DNA from: Gammaproteobacteria bacterium
GTDB taxonomy: Bacteria; Pseudomonadota; Gammaproteobacteria; HTCC5015
Direction: 5' to 3'
Assembly: GCA_016928055.1 (NCBI GenBank)
Contig: JAFGLM010000031.1
Coordinates: 1-64,000 of the forward strand
Length of the DNA stretch: 64,000 nt
In this document: positions 1 through 9,953 of the stretch, piece by piece
Position numbering within the stretch: position 1 is the stretch's first letter
Layout: every line of letters begins with the position of its first letter
Notes under the pieces: generated by a model
Seen by the model: the letters and a program-made list of their open reading frames with translations, nothing else
Told to the model about the DNA's origin: nothing
Databases searched by the model: none
Program-made: the position numbers and the translations under genes

Positions 1-21
1 CTCGTTATCTAACTGATCCAT
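1..21 (-). CDS. 5' end of an unidentified gene cut by the window edge
   Basis: An ATG reading leftward at 21-19 has a very good ribosome-binding site (GGAGG about 7 nt upstream, complement of 27-33). Only seven residues, MDQLDNE, are visible before the window ends, so the product cannot be identified. It lies downstream of argG on the same strand, separated by a terminator-like hairpin, so it probably has its own promoter. The strong Shine-Dalgarno sequence is the main support. Confidence 0.5.
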
Positions 22-90
22 CTTCTTCCTCCGAATACAACAGGGTAAAAAAAATAAATCAGTTACACAATTTTATTTACAGCCTCGATG

Positions 91-122
91 AAGTAACAAA
101 AACGCCGCTATAAAAGCGGCGT
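91..122 (-). terminator. Rho-independent terminator of argG
   Basis: ACGCCGC (102-108) pairs with GCGGCGT (116-122) across a 7-nt loop. Read on the minus strand, the hairpin is followed by TTTTGTTACTT. It lies 25 nt after the argG stop codon. Confidence 0.8.
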
Positions 123-146
123 CTCCGATTGGGAAAGGATAGTAAC

Positions 147-1370
147 TTACTGCTTGCCAAAGTCTCTCTTTTTACCCTGGATTCTCAAGCGCAGGGCATT
201 CAACTTGATAAAACCTTCAGCATCCTTTTGATTGTAAGCGCCGATGTCATCCTCAAAAGTCGCAATCGCTTCATCAAACAGACTGTCGCTATCCGATTTA
301 CGGCCAGCGATTATGACATTGCCTTTATAGAGTTTAACCCGCACAACACCATTTACATATCTCTGAGTGTTATCAATCATGGCCTGCAGAGCTTGTCGTT
401 CCGGGCTAAACCAGTAACCGTTATAAACCAGTTCCGCATAACGCGGCATTAACTCGTCTTTTAAATGCGCCGCCTGCCGATCCAGCGTCAAAGACTCCAT
501 CGCTCTATGCGCTTTCAGCATAATGGTGCCGCCCGGAGTTTCATAACAGCCGCGGGATTTCATGCCAACGTAACGATTTTCAACAATATCAGAACGTCCA
601 ATACCATGCTGTTCGCCAAGCCGATTAAGCTCTGCCAATAATTCTGCAGCCGATAATTCACGGCCGTCAATCGCTACCGGATCGCCTGCACGATAACTGA
701 TTTCAATGTGTAACGGCTTATCCGGGGCATTTTCCGGCGACACCGACCAACGCCACATCTCTTCGTCCGGCTCGTTCCACGGATCTTCAAGCGGACCGCC
801 TTCGTAAGAAATGTGCAATAAATTTGCATCCATCGAGTACGGTGACTTTTTACCACGCTTTAATTCGACCGCAATGCCGTGTTGCTCGGCATAAGCCATC
901 AGCTTCTCGCGAGAATTCAGACTCCACTCACGCCAGGGGGCAATAATCCTGATATCCGGTGTCAGCGCATAGGCGCCCAGCTCAAAACGAACCTGATCAT
1001 TGCCCTTGCCGGTTGCACCATGCGAGACGGCGTCGGCACCGGTTTCGCGGGCGATTTCAACCAGCCGTTTGGCAATTAAGGGCCGCGCAATTGAAGTGCC
1101 CAGCAGATATTCACCTTCGTAAAGTGTATTGGCGCGAAACATTGGGAATACATAATCGCGTACAAACTCTTCACGCAGGTCTTCAACATAAATCTCTTTG
1201 ATACCCAGGGCTTTCGCTTTCTCTCGCGCGGGCTCGACTTCTTCACGCTGACCCAGGTCAGCCGTAAAGGTTACAACTTCGCACTGATATTCATCCTGTA
1301 ACCACTTCAAAATAACCGAAGTATCCAGTCCGCCTGAATACGCTAATACCACTTTTTTGACCGTTGCCAT
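147..1370 (-). CDS. argG: Argininosuccinate synthase
   Basis: Catalyses ATP-dependent joining of citrulline and aspartate to argininosuccinate, the penultimate step of arginine synthesis, in the cytosol. At 407 residues it has the usual family length. The N-terminal ATP pyrophosphatase loop AYSGGLDTS is at residues 10-18, followed by the conserved [13 protein letters not shown] segment and an SPYSMDANL stretch typical of the family. The ATG at 1370 gives the expected N-terminus. The gene is monocistronic in appearance: a terminator follows it and a divergent 440-nt region precedes it. A TACAAT -10-like box lies at 1436-1431 on the minus strand without a clear -35. Confidence 0.97.
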   Translation of the reverse strand: MATVKKVVLAYSGGLDTSVILKWLQDEYQCEVVTFTADLGQREEVEPAREKAKALGIKEIYVEDLREEFVRDYVFPMFRANTLYEGEYLLGTSIARPLIAKRLVEIARETGADAVSHGATGKGNDQVRFELGAYALTPDIRIIAPWREWSLNSREKLMAYAEQHGIAVELKRGKKSPYSMDANLLHISYEGGPLEDPWNEPDEEMWRWSVSPENAPDKPLHIEISYRAGDPVAIDGRELSAAELLAELNRLGEQHGIGRSDIVENRYVGMKSRGCYETPGGTIMLKAHRAMESLTLDRQAAHLKDELMPRYAELVYNGYWFSPERQALQAMIDNTQRYVNGVVRVKLYKGNVIIAGRKSDSDSLFDEAIATFEDDIGAYNQKDAEGFIKLNALRLRIQGKKRDFGKQ

Positions 1371-1587
1371 GCTTGCTCGTCTTCTATTACCTGATTGAAT
1401 GGGAAATTCGTGGATTTAAATAAGGCGCGGATTGTACACCATTTTCAATTGAGCATTTCGATCCCCAGTACTAAGACCCTACATATATCGTTTATCAAGT
1501 ATTTTAATATTCATTATTTGAATTTATAATGCAGCCCGCTGCCAAAAGTCCAAAAACCCGCGCGATGCGCGGAAACGGCGATCAGCT

Positions 1588-1810
1588 TATAATCCCCGCC
1601 CTGGATTTGCCGGCAGTAATAGTTACCATGTTATGCGCGAAGGGGACCACGAGTCCTTAGTAGAGCCCTACATGGTTAGAGCATGTGGGTCACAAGCCTT
1701 TAGCTTAGCGCCGATCGCCTAATGCCATGCGGATTGCGAGGTATTTTGAGAAAGGTTCAAGTATATTGATGCCTGCTGACCCCCCTGAAAAAAACCGATA
1801 AGGAACAGTT
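1588..1810 (+). promoter_or_regulatory. Possible long structured leader of the aceE operon
   Basis: The 440-nt gap 1371-1810 has no convincing ORF. A TATAAT box at 1588-1593 lacks a recognisable -35; if used, transcription would begin near 1600 and leave a leader of about 210 nt. The leader can fold into several local hairpins: GGGGAC (1642-1647) with GTCCTT (1653-1658, two G-T pairs); CCCTACATG (1666-1674) with CATGTGGG (1682-1689, one bulge); and AAGC (1694-1697) with GCTT (1703-1706). I do not recognise it as a known riboswitch. The left part of the gap (1500-1535) is AT-rich with ATTCA/TGAAT half-sites and a second TATAAT at 1525-1530. Confidence 0.35.
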
Positions 1811-4480
1811 ATGACCGAGACTGATATCCAGCAGCACGATATCGATCCACAGGAAACCCAGGAGTGGTTAGACGCGTTAGATGCCGTGTTGGAAGCGGAA
1901 AGCCCTCAACGCGCACACTACCTGCTGGAAACCCTGGTTGAAAAAGCGCGACGCACCGGGGTCTATCTGCCCTTTTCCGCCAATACCGCCTATTTGAATA
2001 CCATTCCTCCACAGCTGGAAGAACGTTGCCCGGGTGATGTTGCCATGGAGCGTAAAATTCGATCTTATGTTCGCTGGAATGCGATGGCCATGGTGGTACG
2101 CGCCAACCGCAAGAGCGGTGAACTGGGCGGACATATTTCCACTTTTGCTTCGGCGGCAACACTTTACGATGTCGGTTTCAATCATTTCTGGCACGCCCCC
2201 AATGAAAATCATCCCGGCGATCTGATTTATTTCCAGGGCCACGCTTCACCCGGTATTTATGCGCGCAGCTTTCTTGAAGGCCGCTTTAATGAACAGCAAC
2301 TGGACAATTTCCGTCAAGATACCAGCGGTAACGGTTTAACCTCCTATCCGCATCCCTGGTTAATGCCTGATTACTGGCAATTCCCAACCGTTTCAATGGG
2401 CCTGGGGCCGATCAGCAGTATTTACCAGGCGCGTTTTTTGAAATACATACATGACCGCGGCATAGCCGATACCAGCCAACAAAAAGTCTGGTGTTTTATC
2501 GGTGACGGTGAAACTGATGAACCAGAAACGTTAGGCGCAATTTCTTTGGCAGCGCGTGAAAAACTCGACAATCTTATTTTTGTCGTCAATTGCAATCTGC
2601 AAAGACTGGACGGTCCGGTACGCGGTAACTTTAAAATCATTCAGGAACTGGAAGCGGTTTTCCGTGGTACCGGTTGGGAAGTAATTAAAGTCATCTGGGG
2701 GAGTTACTGGGATCCCCTGATTGCCAAAGATCATGAACATCGTCTGTTAAAAATCATGGAAGACACCGTTGATGGCGAATATCAAAATTACAAAGCCAAC
2801 GGCGGTCAATATACTCGAGAACATTTCTTCGGCAAAGATCCGAAGGTCAAGGAAATGGTTGCCACCCTCTCAGATCATGATATCTGGCGATTAAATCGTG
2901 GTGGACACGATCCGCATAAAGTCTACGCAGCGTACGCCCGCGCAGTTAAAACCGAGGGCAAGCCGGTTGTGATTCTGGCCAAAACCGTCAAAGGCTATGG
3001 ACTTGGTGAAAAAGCAGAATCTCGAAATCCGACTCATCAGCAAAAGAAACTCGGTACTGAAACGTTAATGCATATGCGTGAGCGTTTTCATTTGCAGATA
3101 CCGGATACTGACGTTGAGCAGGCCAATTATTACAAACCGGCCGATGACAGCCCGGAAATGCAATATATGCATGAGCGTCGCAGAGCACTGGGTGGTTATT
3201 TACCGCAACGACGCAATAACGCGGCCGCATTAAAGATACCCGATCTTTCGATCTTCGACGCCATTCTTAAAGGCAGCGGTGATCGCGATATGTCTACCAC
3301 CATGGGTTTCGTGCGGATTCTCACAGCGCTCAGCCGTGATAAAAATATCGGTCAACATATCGTGCCGATTGTGCCGGACGAAGCGCGCACTTTCGGTATG
3401 GAAGGCATGTTTCGACAGATGGGTATTTATTCGTCGGTCGGTCAACGCTATGAACCGGTCGATAAAGACCAGGTAATGTATTACAAGGAAGCCAAGTCCG
3501 GACAAATTATTGAAGAAGGTATTAATGAGGCGGGTGCTATGTCCTCGTTTATCGCTGCCGGTACCGCCTATAGCACACTTGGCATCAATATGATCCCTTT
3601 CTATATTTACTATTCAATGTTTGGATTTCAACGTGTCGGCGATCTCGCCTGGTTAGCCGGCGATATTCAGGCCAAAGGCTTTCTGGTTGGCGGTACCGCC
3701 GGCCGCACGACACTTAACGGTGAAGGCCTGCAACATCAGGATGGTCACAGCCTGGTCATGGCATCCACCATCCCGAACTGTGTAGCCTACGATCCTACCT
3801 ATGCCTATGAAATGGCAGTTATTATCCATAACGGTCTAAAGCGCATGTATGAAAAACAGGAAAATGTTTTTTATTACATTACCGCCATGAATGAAAACTA
3901 TGAAATGCCGGCCATGCCCAAGGAAGTTGAGGCGGGCATTATCAAAGGCATGTATTTGTTACAGGAAGGCAGCAAGAAAAACAAACTGCATGCGCAACTG
4001 CTGGGCAGTGGCGCTATTTTGCGTGAAGTCATTGCCGCCGCTGAATTACTTGAGAAAGATTTTAGTGTTAGCTGTGATATCTGGAGTGTAACCAGTTTCA
4101 ATGAACTGCGTCGCGAAGCCAGTGATGTTGAGCGTTATAATATGCTGCATCCTGAAGAACAACCACGCCAAAGCTATGTCGCTAAATGCATGCAGGATAG
4201 TAAAGGTCCGGCAGTCGCGGCAACAGATTACATACGCACTTACGCGGAGCAGATCAGACCCTATATTAATCAGCGATATACTGTATTGGGAACCGACGGT
4301 TTCGGTCGCAGCGATACGCGTATTAAACTGCGCGAATTTTTCGAAGTTAATCGTTACTATATTGCCGTTGCAACTCTGAAAGCACTGGCAGATAACGGAG
4401 AAATCGAAGCTGCCAAGGTGAAAGAAGCGATTAAGCGATACGGAATTGACAGCAATAAACCCAATCCACTGATCGCATAA
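1811..4480 (+). CDS. aceE: Pyruvate dehydrogenase E1 component, homodimeric type
   Basis: Thiamine-diphosphate-dependent E1 that decarboxylates pyruvate and acetylates the lipoyl groups of E2, linking glycolysis to the TCA cycle. At 889 residues it matches the single-chain AceE type rather than the two-chain alpha/beta E1. The ThDP/Mg motif begins GDG at 231-233 and ends NCN at 260-262. The ATG at 1811 follows AAGGA at a suitable distance. It is the first gene of aceE-aceF-lpdA. No pdhR regulator is adjacent, unlike in Escherichia coli, so control may lie in the upstream region. Confidence 0.98.
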   Translation: MTETDIQQHDIDPQETQEWLDALDAVLEAESPQRAHYLLETLVEKARRTGVYLPFSANTAYLNTIPPQLEERCPGDVAMERKIRSYVRWNAMAMVVRANRKSGELGGHISTFASAATLYDVGFNHFWHAPNENHPGDLIYFQGHASPGIYARSFLEGRFNEQQLDNFRQDTSGNGLTSYPHPWLMPDYWQFPTVSMGLGPISSIYQARFLKYIHDRGIADTSQQKVWCFIGDGETDEPETLGAISLAAREKLDNLIFVVNCNLQRLDGPVRGNFKIIQELEAVFRGTGWEVIKVIWGSYWDPLIAKDHEHRLLKIMEDTVDGEYQNYKANGGQYTREHFFGKDPKVKEMVATLSDHDIWRLNRGGHDPHKVYAAYARAVKTEGKPVVILAKTVKGYGLGEKAESRNPTHQQKKLGTETLMHMRERFHLQIPDTDVEQANYYKPADDSPEMQYMHERRRALGGYLPQRRNNAAALKIPDLSIFDAILKGSGDRDMSTTMGFVRILTALSRDKNIGQHIVPIVPDEARTFGMEGMFRQMGIYSSVGQRYEPVDKDQVMYYKEAKSGQIIEEGINEAGAMSSFIAAGTAYSTLGINMIPFYIYYSMFGFQRVGDLAWLAGDIQAKGFLVGGTAGRTTLNGEGLQHQDGHSLVMASTIPNCVAYDPTYAYEMAVIIHNGLKRMYEKQENVFYYITAMNENYEMPAMPKEVEAGIIKGMYLLQEGSKKNKLHAQLLGSGAILREVIAAAELLEKDFSVSCDIWSVTSFNELRREASDVERYNMLHPEEQPRQSYVAKCMQDSKGPAVAATDYIRTYAEQIRPYINQRYTVLGTDGFGRSDTRIKLREFFEVNRYYIAVATLKALADNGEIEAAKVKEAIKRYGIDSNKPNPLIA

Positions 4481-4526
4481 CAGGATCCACACCGAGACAC
4501 CACCTGGAAAATAAACGGTATTAAGC

Positions 4527-5816
4527 ATGGCAAAAATTATCGAGATTACAGTTCCCGATATCGGTGACTTTGACGAAGTTGAAGTTATAGAAGTATTGGT
4601 TCAAGCCGGTGATCGGGTTGAGGCGGAAAGCTCTCTGATAACACTTGAATCCGATAAGGCTTCGATGGATATTCCATCGCCACATTCGGGTACCATCAAA
4701 GAAATCAAAATCAAAGCCGGTCAAAAAGTTTCTCAGGGTCACATCATTGCAACCATCGAAGCAGATGAAACGGTCACCAACAAGCCGATTGCTGAAAAAA
4801 AACCGGCCAAAATAGAAGCTGATAAACCCGCTGTTGCTGTTAACACAGGACGTTCCGCAGCGACCCCGAGACCAGCACCTCTGCCAACCGTGAATGAGGG
4901 CGGATTCCGTAAAGCCCATGCAAGCCCGGCAGTGCGCAAATTTGCCCGCGAACTGGGCGCCGATCTGGGTCGCATCAATGGTACCGGCAACAAGGGTCGC
5001 ATTCTAAAAGAAGATGTGCAGAATTTTATCAAGCAGATACTAAGCGGTAGTGCTGCCTTCATGCCGGCAGGTGGGGGCCTGGCGGTTGCGCCACCGCCGG
5101 AAATCGATTTTGCCGCCTATGGTGAAATCGAATCGAAAGCGCTCAGCAACATCAATAAATTAACCGGCAAATACCTGCATAGCAGTTGGGTACGCATACC
5201 ACACGTCACCCAGTTTGATGAAGCCGATATCACCGAGCTGGAAAAATATCGCAAGCAACTTTCAGAAAAATACAAAGACCAGGGAATCAAGATCACGATT
5301 ATTGCTTTCCTGCTTAAAGCAGTCGTCAGCGCGCTGCAGGAGTTTCCGCGTTTTAACAGCTCGCTCGACGCTAGTGGTGAAAATCTGATTTTTAAAAAAT
5401 ATTTCCACATCGGTGTTGCCGTGGACACACCGGACGGATTGGTAGTACCGGTTATTCAGGACGTGGATAAAAAAAACCTGCTGCAACTGGCAGAAGAAAT
5501 AATAAGTACGGCACAACTGGCACGCGAGAAAAAACTTAAAATTGATAAAATGAAGGGCGGCTGTTTTACCATCTCCAGTCTCGGTGGAGTGGGAGGCACT
5601 GCATTCACACCCATCATCAACCAACCGGAAGTGGCGATACTGGGCGTCTCCCGCTCATCACTAAAACCGGTCTATCAGGACAATACTCTTGTGCCGAGAT
5701 TGATGCTGCCCTTGTCATTATCGTATGACCACCGGGTAATTGACGGCGTCGCTGCGGCCAAATTCACTCGTTTTCTTGGTGAGATACTGGCTGACGCGCA
5801 GCGCCTGCCGTCGTGA
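4527..5816 (+). CDS. aceF: Dihydrolipoamide acetyltransferase (E2 of pyruvate dehydrogenase)
   Basis: Forms the core of the pyruvate dehydrogenase complex and transfers the acetyl group to CoA. It has 429 residues with one lipoyl domain (about 1-78, lipoyl Lys44 in ESDKASMD), an Ala/Pro/Lys-rich linker (85-125), a peripheral-subunit-binding domain (about 130-168) and the catalytic domain, ending with the DHRVIDG active-site motif at 401-407. E. coli AceF carries three lipoyl domains, so this is a short E2. The start is 46 nt after aceE. The downstream lpdA carries an additional lipoyl domain. Confidence 0.97.
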   Translation: MAKIIEITVPDIGDFDEVEVIEVLVQAGDRVEAESSLITLESDKASMDIPSPHSGTIKEIKIKAGQKVSQGHIIATIEADETVTNKPIAEKKPAKIEADKPAVAVNTGRSAATPRPAPLPTVNEGGFRKAHASPAVRKFARELGADLGRINGTGNKGRILKEDVQNFIKQILSGSAAFMPAGGGLAVAPPPEIDFAAYGEIESKALSNINKLTGKYLHSSWVRIPHVTQFDEADITELEKYRKQLSEKYKDQGIKITIIAFLLKAVVSALQEFPRFNSSLDASGENLIFKKYFHIGVAVDTPDGLVVPVIQDVDKKNLLQLAEEIISTAQLAREKKLKIDKMKGGCFTISSLGGVGGTAFTPIINQPEVAILGVSRSSLKPVYQDNTLVPRLMLPLSLSYDHRVIDGVAAAKFTRFLGEILADAQRLPS

Positions 5817-5858
5817 TGGTCACATACGAATTAATTTGTTTCAAACGCAGGCTGGTCC

Positions 5859-7598
5859 ATGAGTAAAGAACTAAAAGTAGAAGTACCCGATATTGGTGAA
5901 TTCACCGACGTCGATATTATTGAAATACTGGTTGCAGAAGGCGATCAGGTGAACAAGGATGATTCATTGATTACCCTGGAAACCGATAAAGCCTCGCTGG
6001 AAGTGCCTTCACCCGCGACAGGCAAGGTGAATAAAATTCTGTTACAGGTTGGTCAGAAAGTATCGAAAGGCTCGCCGATCCTATTGTTGACTGTCGAAGA
6101 AACCGTCACCGAACAGAACGCTCCATCACCATCGCAACCGCATCAGCAGGCGCAGACTATTGCTTTGCCTTCGGGTATCGAAAGTGATATCCACGTCGAA
6201 GTCGTCGTATTGGGTTCCGGGCCTGGCGGCTACACCGCGGCGTTCCGTGCGGCCGATTTAGGTAAGAGTGTTGCTCTGATCGAGCGCTACCCCAATCTCG
6301 GTGGTGTTTGTCTGAACGTTGGTTGTATCCCATCAAAAGCGCTGTTGCACACTGCACAAATTATCAATGAAGCGGCTGAGATGTCGGAACATGGCGTTAG
6401 TTTCAATAAACCGAAAATCGATCTGTTAAAACTTGCCGGCTGGAAAGACAGCGTTATAAAAAAACTGACCGGCGGTCTGGCCGCCATGGCCAAGCAACGC
6501 AAGGTTCAGATTATCAACGGTAACGGCCGTTTTCTGGACGCACACCGTATCGAAGTTGAAGGCAAAGACGGCAAACAGATTATCAGTTTTGAAAATGTCA
6601 TTATTGCCGCCGGCTCGCAGCCGGTAAAAATCCCAGGTTTTCCACATGACGATAAACGCATGCTGGATTCAACCGATGCATTACTGTTAACCGATGCCCC
6701 CAAACGTTTGCTGGTGGTCGGTGGCGGCATTATCGGTCTGGAAATGGCCATGGTTTATGCGGCCTTGGGCAGTAAAATCACCATTGTTGAATTATTGGAC
6801 GGGTTAATTCCCGGCTGTGATCGCGATCTGGTCAGACCACTGGAAAAAATCATCAAAGCCCGTTACGAAAATATTTATGTCGGCACCAAAGTTACCGCCA
6901 TCAAGGCCACCGGTAACGGAATGGAAGTATCTTTTGAGGGAAGTAAGGCTCCCGCCAAAGATTTGTTCGATAAAGTACTGGTAGCTGTGGGTCGCAAACC
7001 TAACGGTCATAATATCGGTGCGGAAAATGCCGGTATTCAGGTTGATGAGCGTGGCTTTATACCGGTTGATAAACAACAGCGAACCAACATCACGCATATC
7101 TTTGCGATTGGCGATATTGTCGGGCAACCGATGCTGGCGCATAAGGCCACCCATGAAGGCAAAGTCGCGGCTGAAGTGATAGCGGGCCATAAAACTTTTT
7201 TTGATGCACGGACAATTCCATCGGTGGCCTATACCGACCCGGAAGTTGCGTGGACAGGGCTTACGGAAGAACAGGCTAAAAAAGACGGTATTGAGTACGA
7301 AAAAGCCGCTTTCCCCTGGGCGGCCAGCGGTCGCTCATTGAGTCTTGGCCGTAGCGAAGGAATGACTAAATTGCTGCTGGATAAAACCAACCGTCGATTA
7401 TTAGGCGCGGGTATTGTGGGACCCAATGCCGGCGAACTGATCGCGGAAGCATCGCTGGCAGTTGAAATGGGCAGTGATATGGAAGATATCAGCCTAACTA
7501 TCCACCCACACCCTACTCTATCGGAAACGATAAACTTCGCCGCCGAAATCGCCGAAGGAACAATTACAGATTTATATATTCCGAAGAGAAACAAATAG
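5859..7598 (+). CDS. lpdA: Dihydrolipoamide dehydrogenase with N-terminal lipoyl domain (E3)
   Basis: Flavoprotein that reoxidises the lipoyl groups of E2 and passes electrons to NAD+. At 579 residues it is about 100 longer than ordinary E3. The extra N-terminus is a lipoyl domain (1-80, modified Lys44 in ETDKASLE) joined by a Pro/Gln linker. The FAD-binding GSGPGGYTAA starts at 119, the redox-active cysteines are Cys151 and Cys156 (CLNVGC), and the catalytic HPHP motif is near 549-552. Lipoyl-E3 fusions are known in several Proteobacteria. It is last in the aceE-aceF-lpdA operon and runs tail-to-tail with the next gene. Confidence 0.96.
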   Translation: MSKELKVEVPDIGEFTDVDIIEILVAEGDQVNKDDSLITLETDKASLEVPSPATGKVNKILLQVGQKVSKGSPILLLTVEETVTEQNAPSPSQPHQQAQTIALPSGIESDIHVEVVVLGSGPGGYTAAFRAADLGKSVALIERYPNLGGVCLNVGCIPSKALLHTAQIINEAAEMSEHGVSFNKPKIDLLKLAGWKDSVIKKLTGGLAAMAKQRKVQIINGNGRFLDAHRIEVEGKDGKQIISFENVIIAAGSQPVKIPGFPHDDKRMLDSTDALLLTDAPKRLLVVGGGIIGLEMAMVYAALGSKITIVELLDGLIPGCDRDLVRPLEKIIKARYENIYVGTKVTAIKATGNGMEVSFEGSKAPAKDLFDKVLVAVGRKPNGHNIGAENAGIQVDERGFIPVDKQQRTNITHIFAIGDIVGQPMLAHKATHEGKVAAEVIAGHKTFFDARTIPSVAYTDPEVAWTGLTEEQAKKDGIEYEKAAFPWAASGRSLSLGRSEGMTKLLLDKTNRRLLGAGIVGPNAGELIAEASLAVEMGSDMEDISLTIHPHPTLSETINFAAEIAEGTITDLYIPKRNK

Positions 7599-7621
7599 TT
7601 TTGTGGCTTAACCTCTGAATG

Positions 7622-9517
7622 CTATCTGCCGGGATCGCGCAACAGGCGATCCTCTGGAGCCATTTCCACAATCGACGCACCGCCCCTGTCCGACATCAGA
7701 CTAACAAATTGCTGTTCCGGCATCGGTTTGGCAAAAAGATAACCCTGGAACTGTTTGCACCCCAGTGATTGCAGAGCAATTAATTGCTCCCGAGTTTCGA
7801 CACCTTCAGCAATGACATTCAAATGCAGACTGTAGGACAAAGAAACAATCGCTTCCACAATGGCCTTGGCATCATCATTGGTATGAATTTTGTCGACGAA
7901 TGATTTGTCTATTTTCAGGTGATCCAATGGGAAAGTTATCAGATAATTCAATGCTGAATATCCGGTGCCAAAATCATCGATAGCAATCTTAAATCCCATT
8001 TCGTGCAAGCGTTGCAACATCGCTCGGGTACTGGTGATGTCTTCCATCAATAGACTTTCTGTAATCTCAAGTTCGAGTCTTTGCTGCATGAGATCAAGTT
8101 TGACGTTATCGGCGATTTGCTGAATTCTGTCTGGAAGTTGCCTGTCGTGGAACTGACGAGCAGAAAGATTTACTGCCAGTCTTATTAACGGCAGCGATTG
8201 CGCCTGCCAGCGCTGCAATGCCTGCATAGATTCTTCTAACACCCAATAACCAAGCGGTTGAATGAGTCCGGTTTCCTCCAGTACCGATAAAAATCCACCC
8301 GGCAATAGAATGCCCCGGTCAGGATGCTGCCAGCGCAACAAGCTTTCCGCACCGATAACGCACTGGCTGCTAACATCAACCCGTGGTTGATAATAAAGTT
8401 CGAATTCTTTTTTGTTTATCGCACGTCGCAATTCCGCTTCAAGCGATAAGCGCCGGCTGGCAATCTGGTTAAACTCGCCGGAATAATAGCGAAATTGATT
8501 GCGCGCCTGTAACTTGGCCTGACGCATGGCTGTTTCTGCATTAGCCAGCAACAAATTCGCACCATCTGCATCACTTGGAAAAATACTGATTCCGATACTT
8601 GCAGTCAGAAACAGATCCTGGCCCTGAATTTTTAAAGGAACTGCGACCGCTTCAAGTATTCGATGCGCGAGAAAACCCGGATCTTCCACACGTTCTGCAT
8701 CGGTAACTAACAAACCAAACACATCACCGCCAAAGCGGCTGACCGTATCACTGGAGCGTACACATTTACTGATTCTTTCCGAGATGTCCCGCAATACCTG
8801 ATCGCCGATATCCTGCCCAAGACTGTCGTTGATATATTTAAATCGATCCAGGCCGACCAGAAACAGTGCGACTTTCCTGCTGTCCCGTGCGGCTGATTTG
8901 ATTGCGTGACTCAGACGATCCTTAAGCAGTGCACTGCTGGCCAGACCAGTCAGTTCATCGTAATAAATCAGCTTAATGAGTTCTTCCGCCTTTTCCTTTA
9001 CGCGTTTGTCGAGATTCGAATTGGCAGCATCAACTTCTTTTTGCAGGTCATCGACTTTTTTAATCAGTTCAACATTCAATAACACGGCTTCGTGAAGCCG
9101 TACAGTGTCTTCAATCAACTGTGCCAATTTTTTATCGGAACAAGGTTGCAGTAACAGTTTATCGATCAAACCATCATTCAGTAATTCTTCCAGCCCCTGA
9201 AGTTCATCCGGTCTTGCCAGAACAATGCGCGCCGGCCGCGGATAATGCTGATGCAATAACTTAAGTAATTCAACAATCTGTGACCGATCAATGGCGATCT
9301 CCAGCAATACAGCGTGCAATGTCCGGCTACCCGCCATTGCCGCCCTGATGAACTTATCGGCTTTCGCTGCGCTGGCTTCGCATTGAACATGATATCCATG
9401 CGCCTCCAGTGTTTTCACTGCCAATCCGATCTGCGTTCCTTCTGAACCTAATACTAAAAGTTCGAATTGCTGCGCCACTGGATTGAGATCCGATTTACTG
9501 TAATTGCGTTGAGACAT
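7622..9517 (-). CDS. Degenerate receiver-GGDEF-EAL cyclic-di-GMP protein
   Basis: The 631 residues (from ATG 9517) comprise a receiver-like domain (about 18-141), a coiled coil (about 146-182), a GGDEF domain and an EAL domain. The receiver lacks the acidic pocket (LLVLGSEG), has Glu73 where the phosphorylated Asp normally sits, and has Gln for the conserved Lys (LLLQPC). The diguanylate cyclase signature is GGDVF (263-267), probably inactive. The EAL domain reads ESL at its signature but keeps the other catalytic motifs (VNLSARQF, EITES, DDFGTGYS, KIDKSF, AEGVET, FQGYLF), so phosphodiesterase activity is likely. It overlaps the upstream receiver gene by 23 nt, implying coupled translation. 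An earlier TTG start at 9529 is possible. Confidence 0.9.
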   Translation of the reverse strand: MSQRNYSKSDLNPVAQQFELLVLGSEGTQIGLAVKTLEAHGYHVQCEASAAKADKFIRAAMAGSRTLHAVLLEIAIDRSQIVELLKLLHQHYPRPARIVLARPDELQGLEELLNDGLIDKLLLQPCSDKKLAQLIEDTVRLHEAVLLNVELIKKVDDLQKEVDAANSNLDKRVKEKAEELIKLIYYDELTGLASSALLKDRLSHAIKSAARDSRKVALFLVGLDRFKYINDSLGQDIGDQVLRDISERISKCVRSSDTVSRFGGDVFGLLVTDAERVEDPGFLAHRILEAVAVPLKIQGQDLFLTASIGISIFPSDADGANLLLANAETAMRQAKLQARNQFRYYSGEFNQIASRRLSLEAELRRAINKKEFELYYQPRVDVSSQCVIGAESLLRWQHPDRGILLPGGFLSVLEETGLIQPLGYWVLEESMQALQRWQAQSLPLIRLAVNLSARQFHDRQLPDRIQQIADNVKLDLMQQRLELEITESLLMEDITSTRAMLQRLHEMGFKIAIDDFGTGYSALNYLITFPLDHLKIDKSFVDKIHTNDDAKAIVEAIVSLSYSLHLNVIAEGVETREQLIALQSLGCKQFQGYLFAKPMPEQQFVSLMSDRGGASIVEMAPEDRLLRDPGR

Positions 9518-9953
9518 GGGCGCACACAACTGCGCGATCGTATCGCCGGTCTAGCAGAAAATCTTTCATCGGTAGTACTTTTTCTGAATGATCGTCGGTC
9601 GGCGGTAGTGCTTTGTTCAGAATCGTCGCCAGAGTGGCCACATCAACCGCCGCATCGATACAGGCAAACAAATTTAAAGCAGCTGAAGTCAGACGCTGAG
9701 TGGAGGCGTCAACCCCATGAAGTACGCGCAGCGAATCCGGCGAAATTCGTCTGACCCGGCATAAAAAGCTGAGCCCATCAATATCCGGCAAACGATAATC
9801 GGCCACAATCAGCTGCGGCGGGTGCTGCAATATATAAAAGATAGTTTCATCAGCACGCTGAAATAAACTCAAACTATATTGTTGCTGCAATGACAGTTGT
9901 TCCAATTTCTGTCGAAAGCGTGTGCCACCCACACCGATAACTAACCTATCCAT
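9495..9953 (-). CDS. Stand-alone receiver-like response regulator protein
   Basis: This 152-residue protein has a receiver fold and no output domain. The phosphoacceptor Asp52 is present in IVADYRLPDIDG, but the N-terminal acidic pair is missing (LVIGVGG) and the conserved C-terminal Lys is not evident, so phosphorylation is uncertain. The last ~35 residues are charged and unlike a receiver. The gene overlaps both the GGDEF-EAL gene downstream and a 21-codon ORF upstream. Its own ATG lacks a well-placed ribosome-binding site. It probably works with the flanking cyclic-di-GMP proteins (inference from position). Confidence 0.8.
   Translation of the reverse strand: MDRLVIGVGGTRFRQKLEQLSLQQQYSLSLFQRADETIFYILQHPPQLIVADYRLPDIDGLSFLCRVRRISPDSLRVLHGVDASTQRLTSAALNLFACIDAAVDVATLATILNKALPPTDDHSEKVLPMKDFLLDRRYDRAVVCAHVSTQLQ

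Noticed and set aside
1500..1535. Possible ArgR operator between argG and aceE
   Set aside because: ATTCA and TGAAT half-sites are present in AT-rich DNA but not in the consensus TGAAT-N4-ATTCA arrangement, and they lie far from the argG -10-like box.
1620..1740. tRNA-like or known riboswitch in the aceE leader
   Set aside because: No acceptor stem, T-arm GTTCGA or CCA end, and no thiamine-box sequence could be found.
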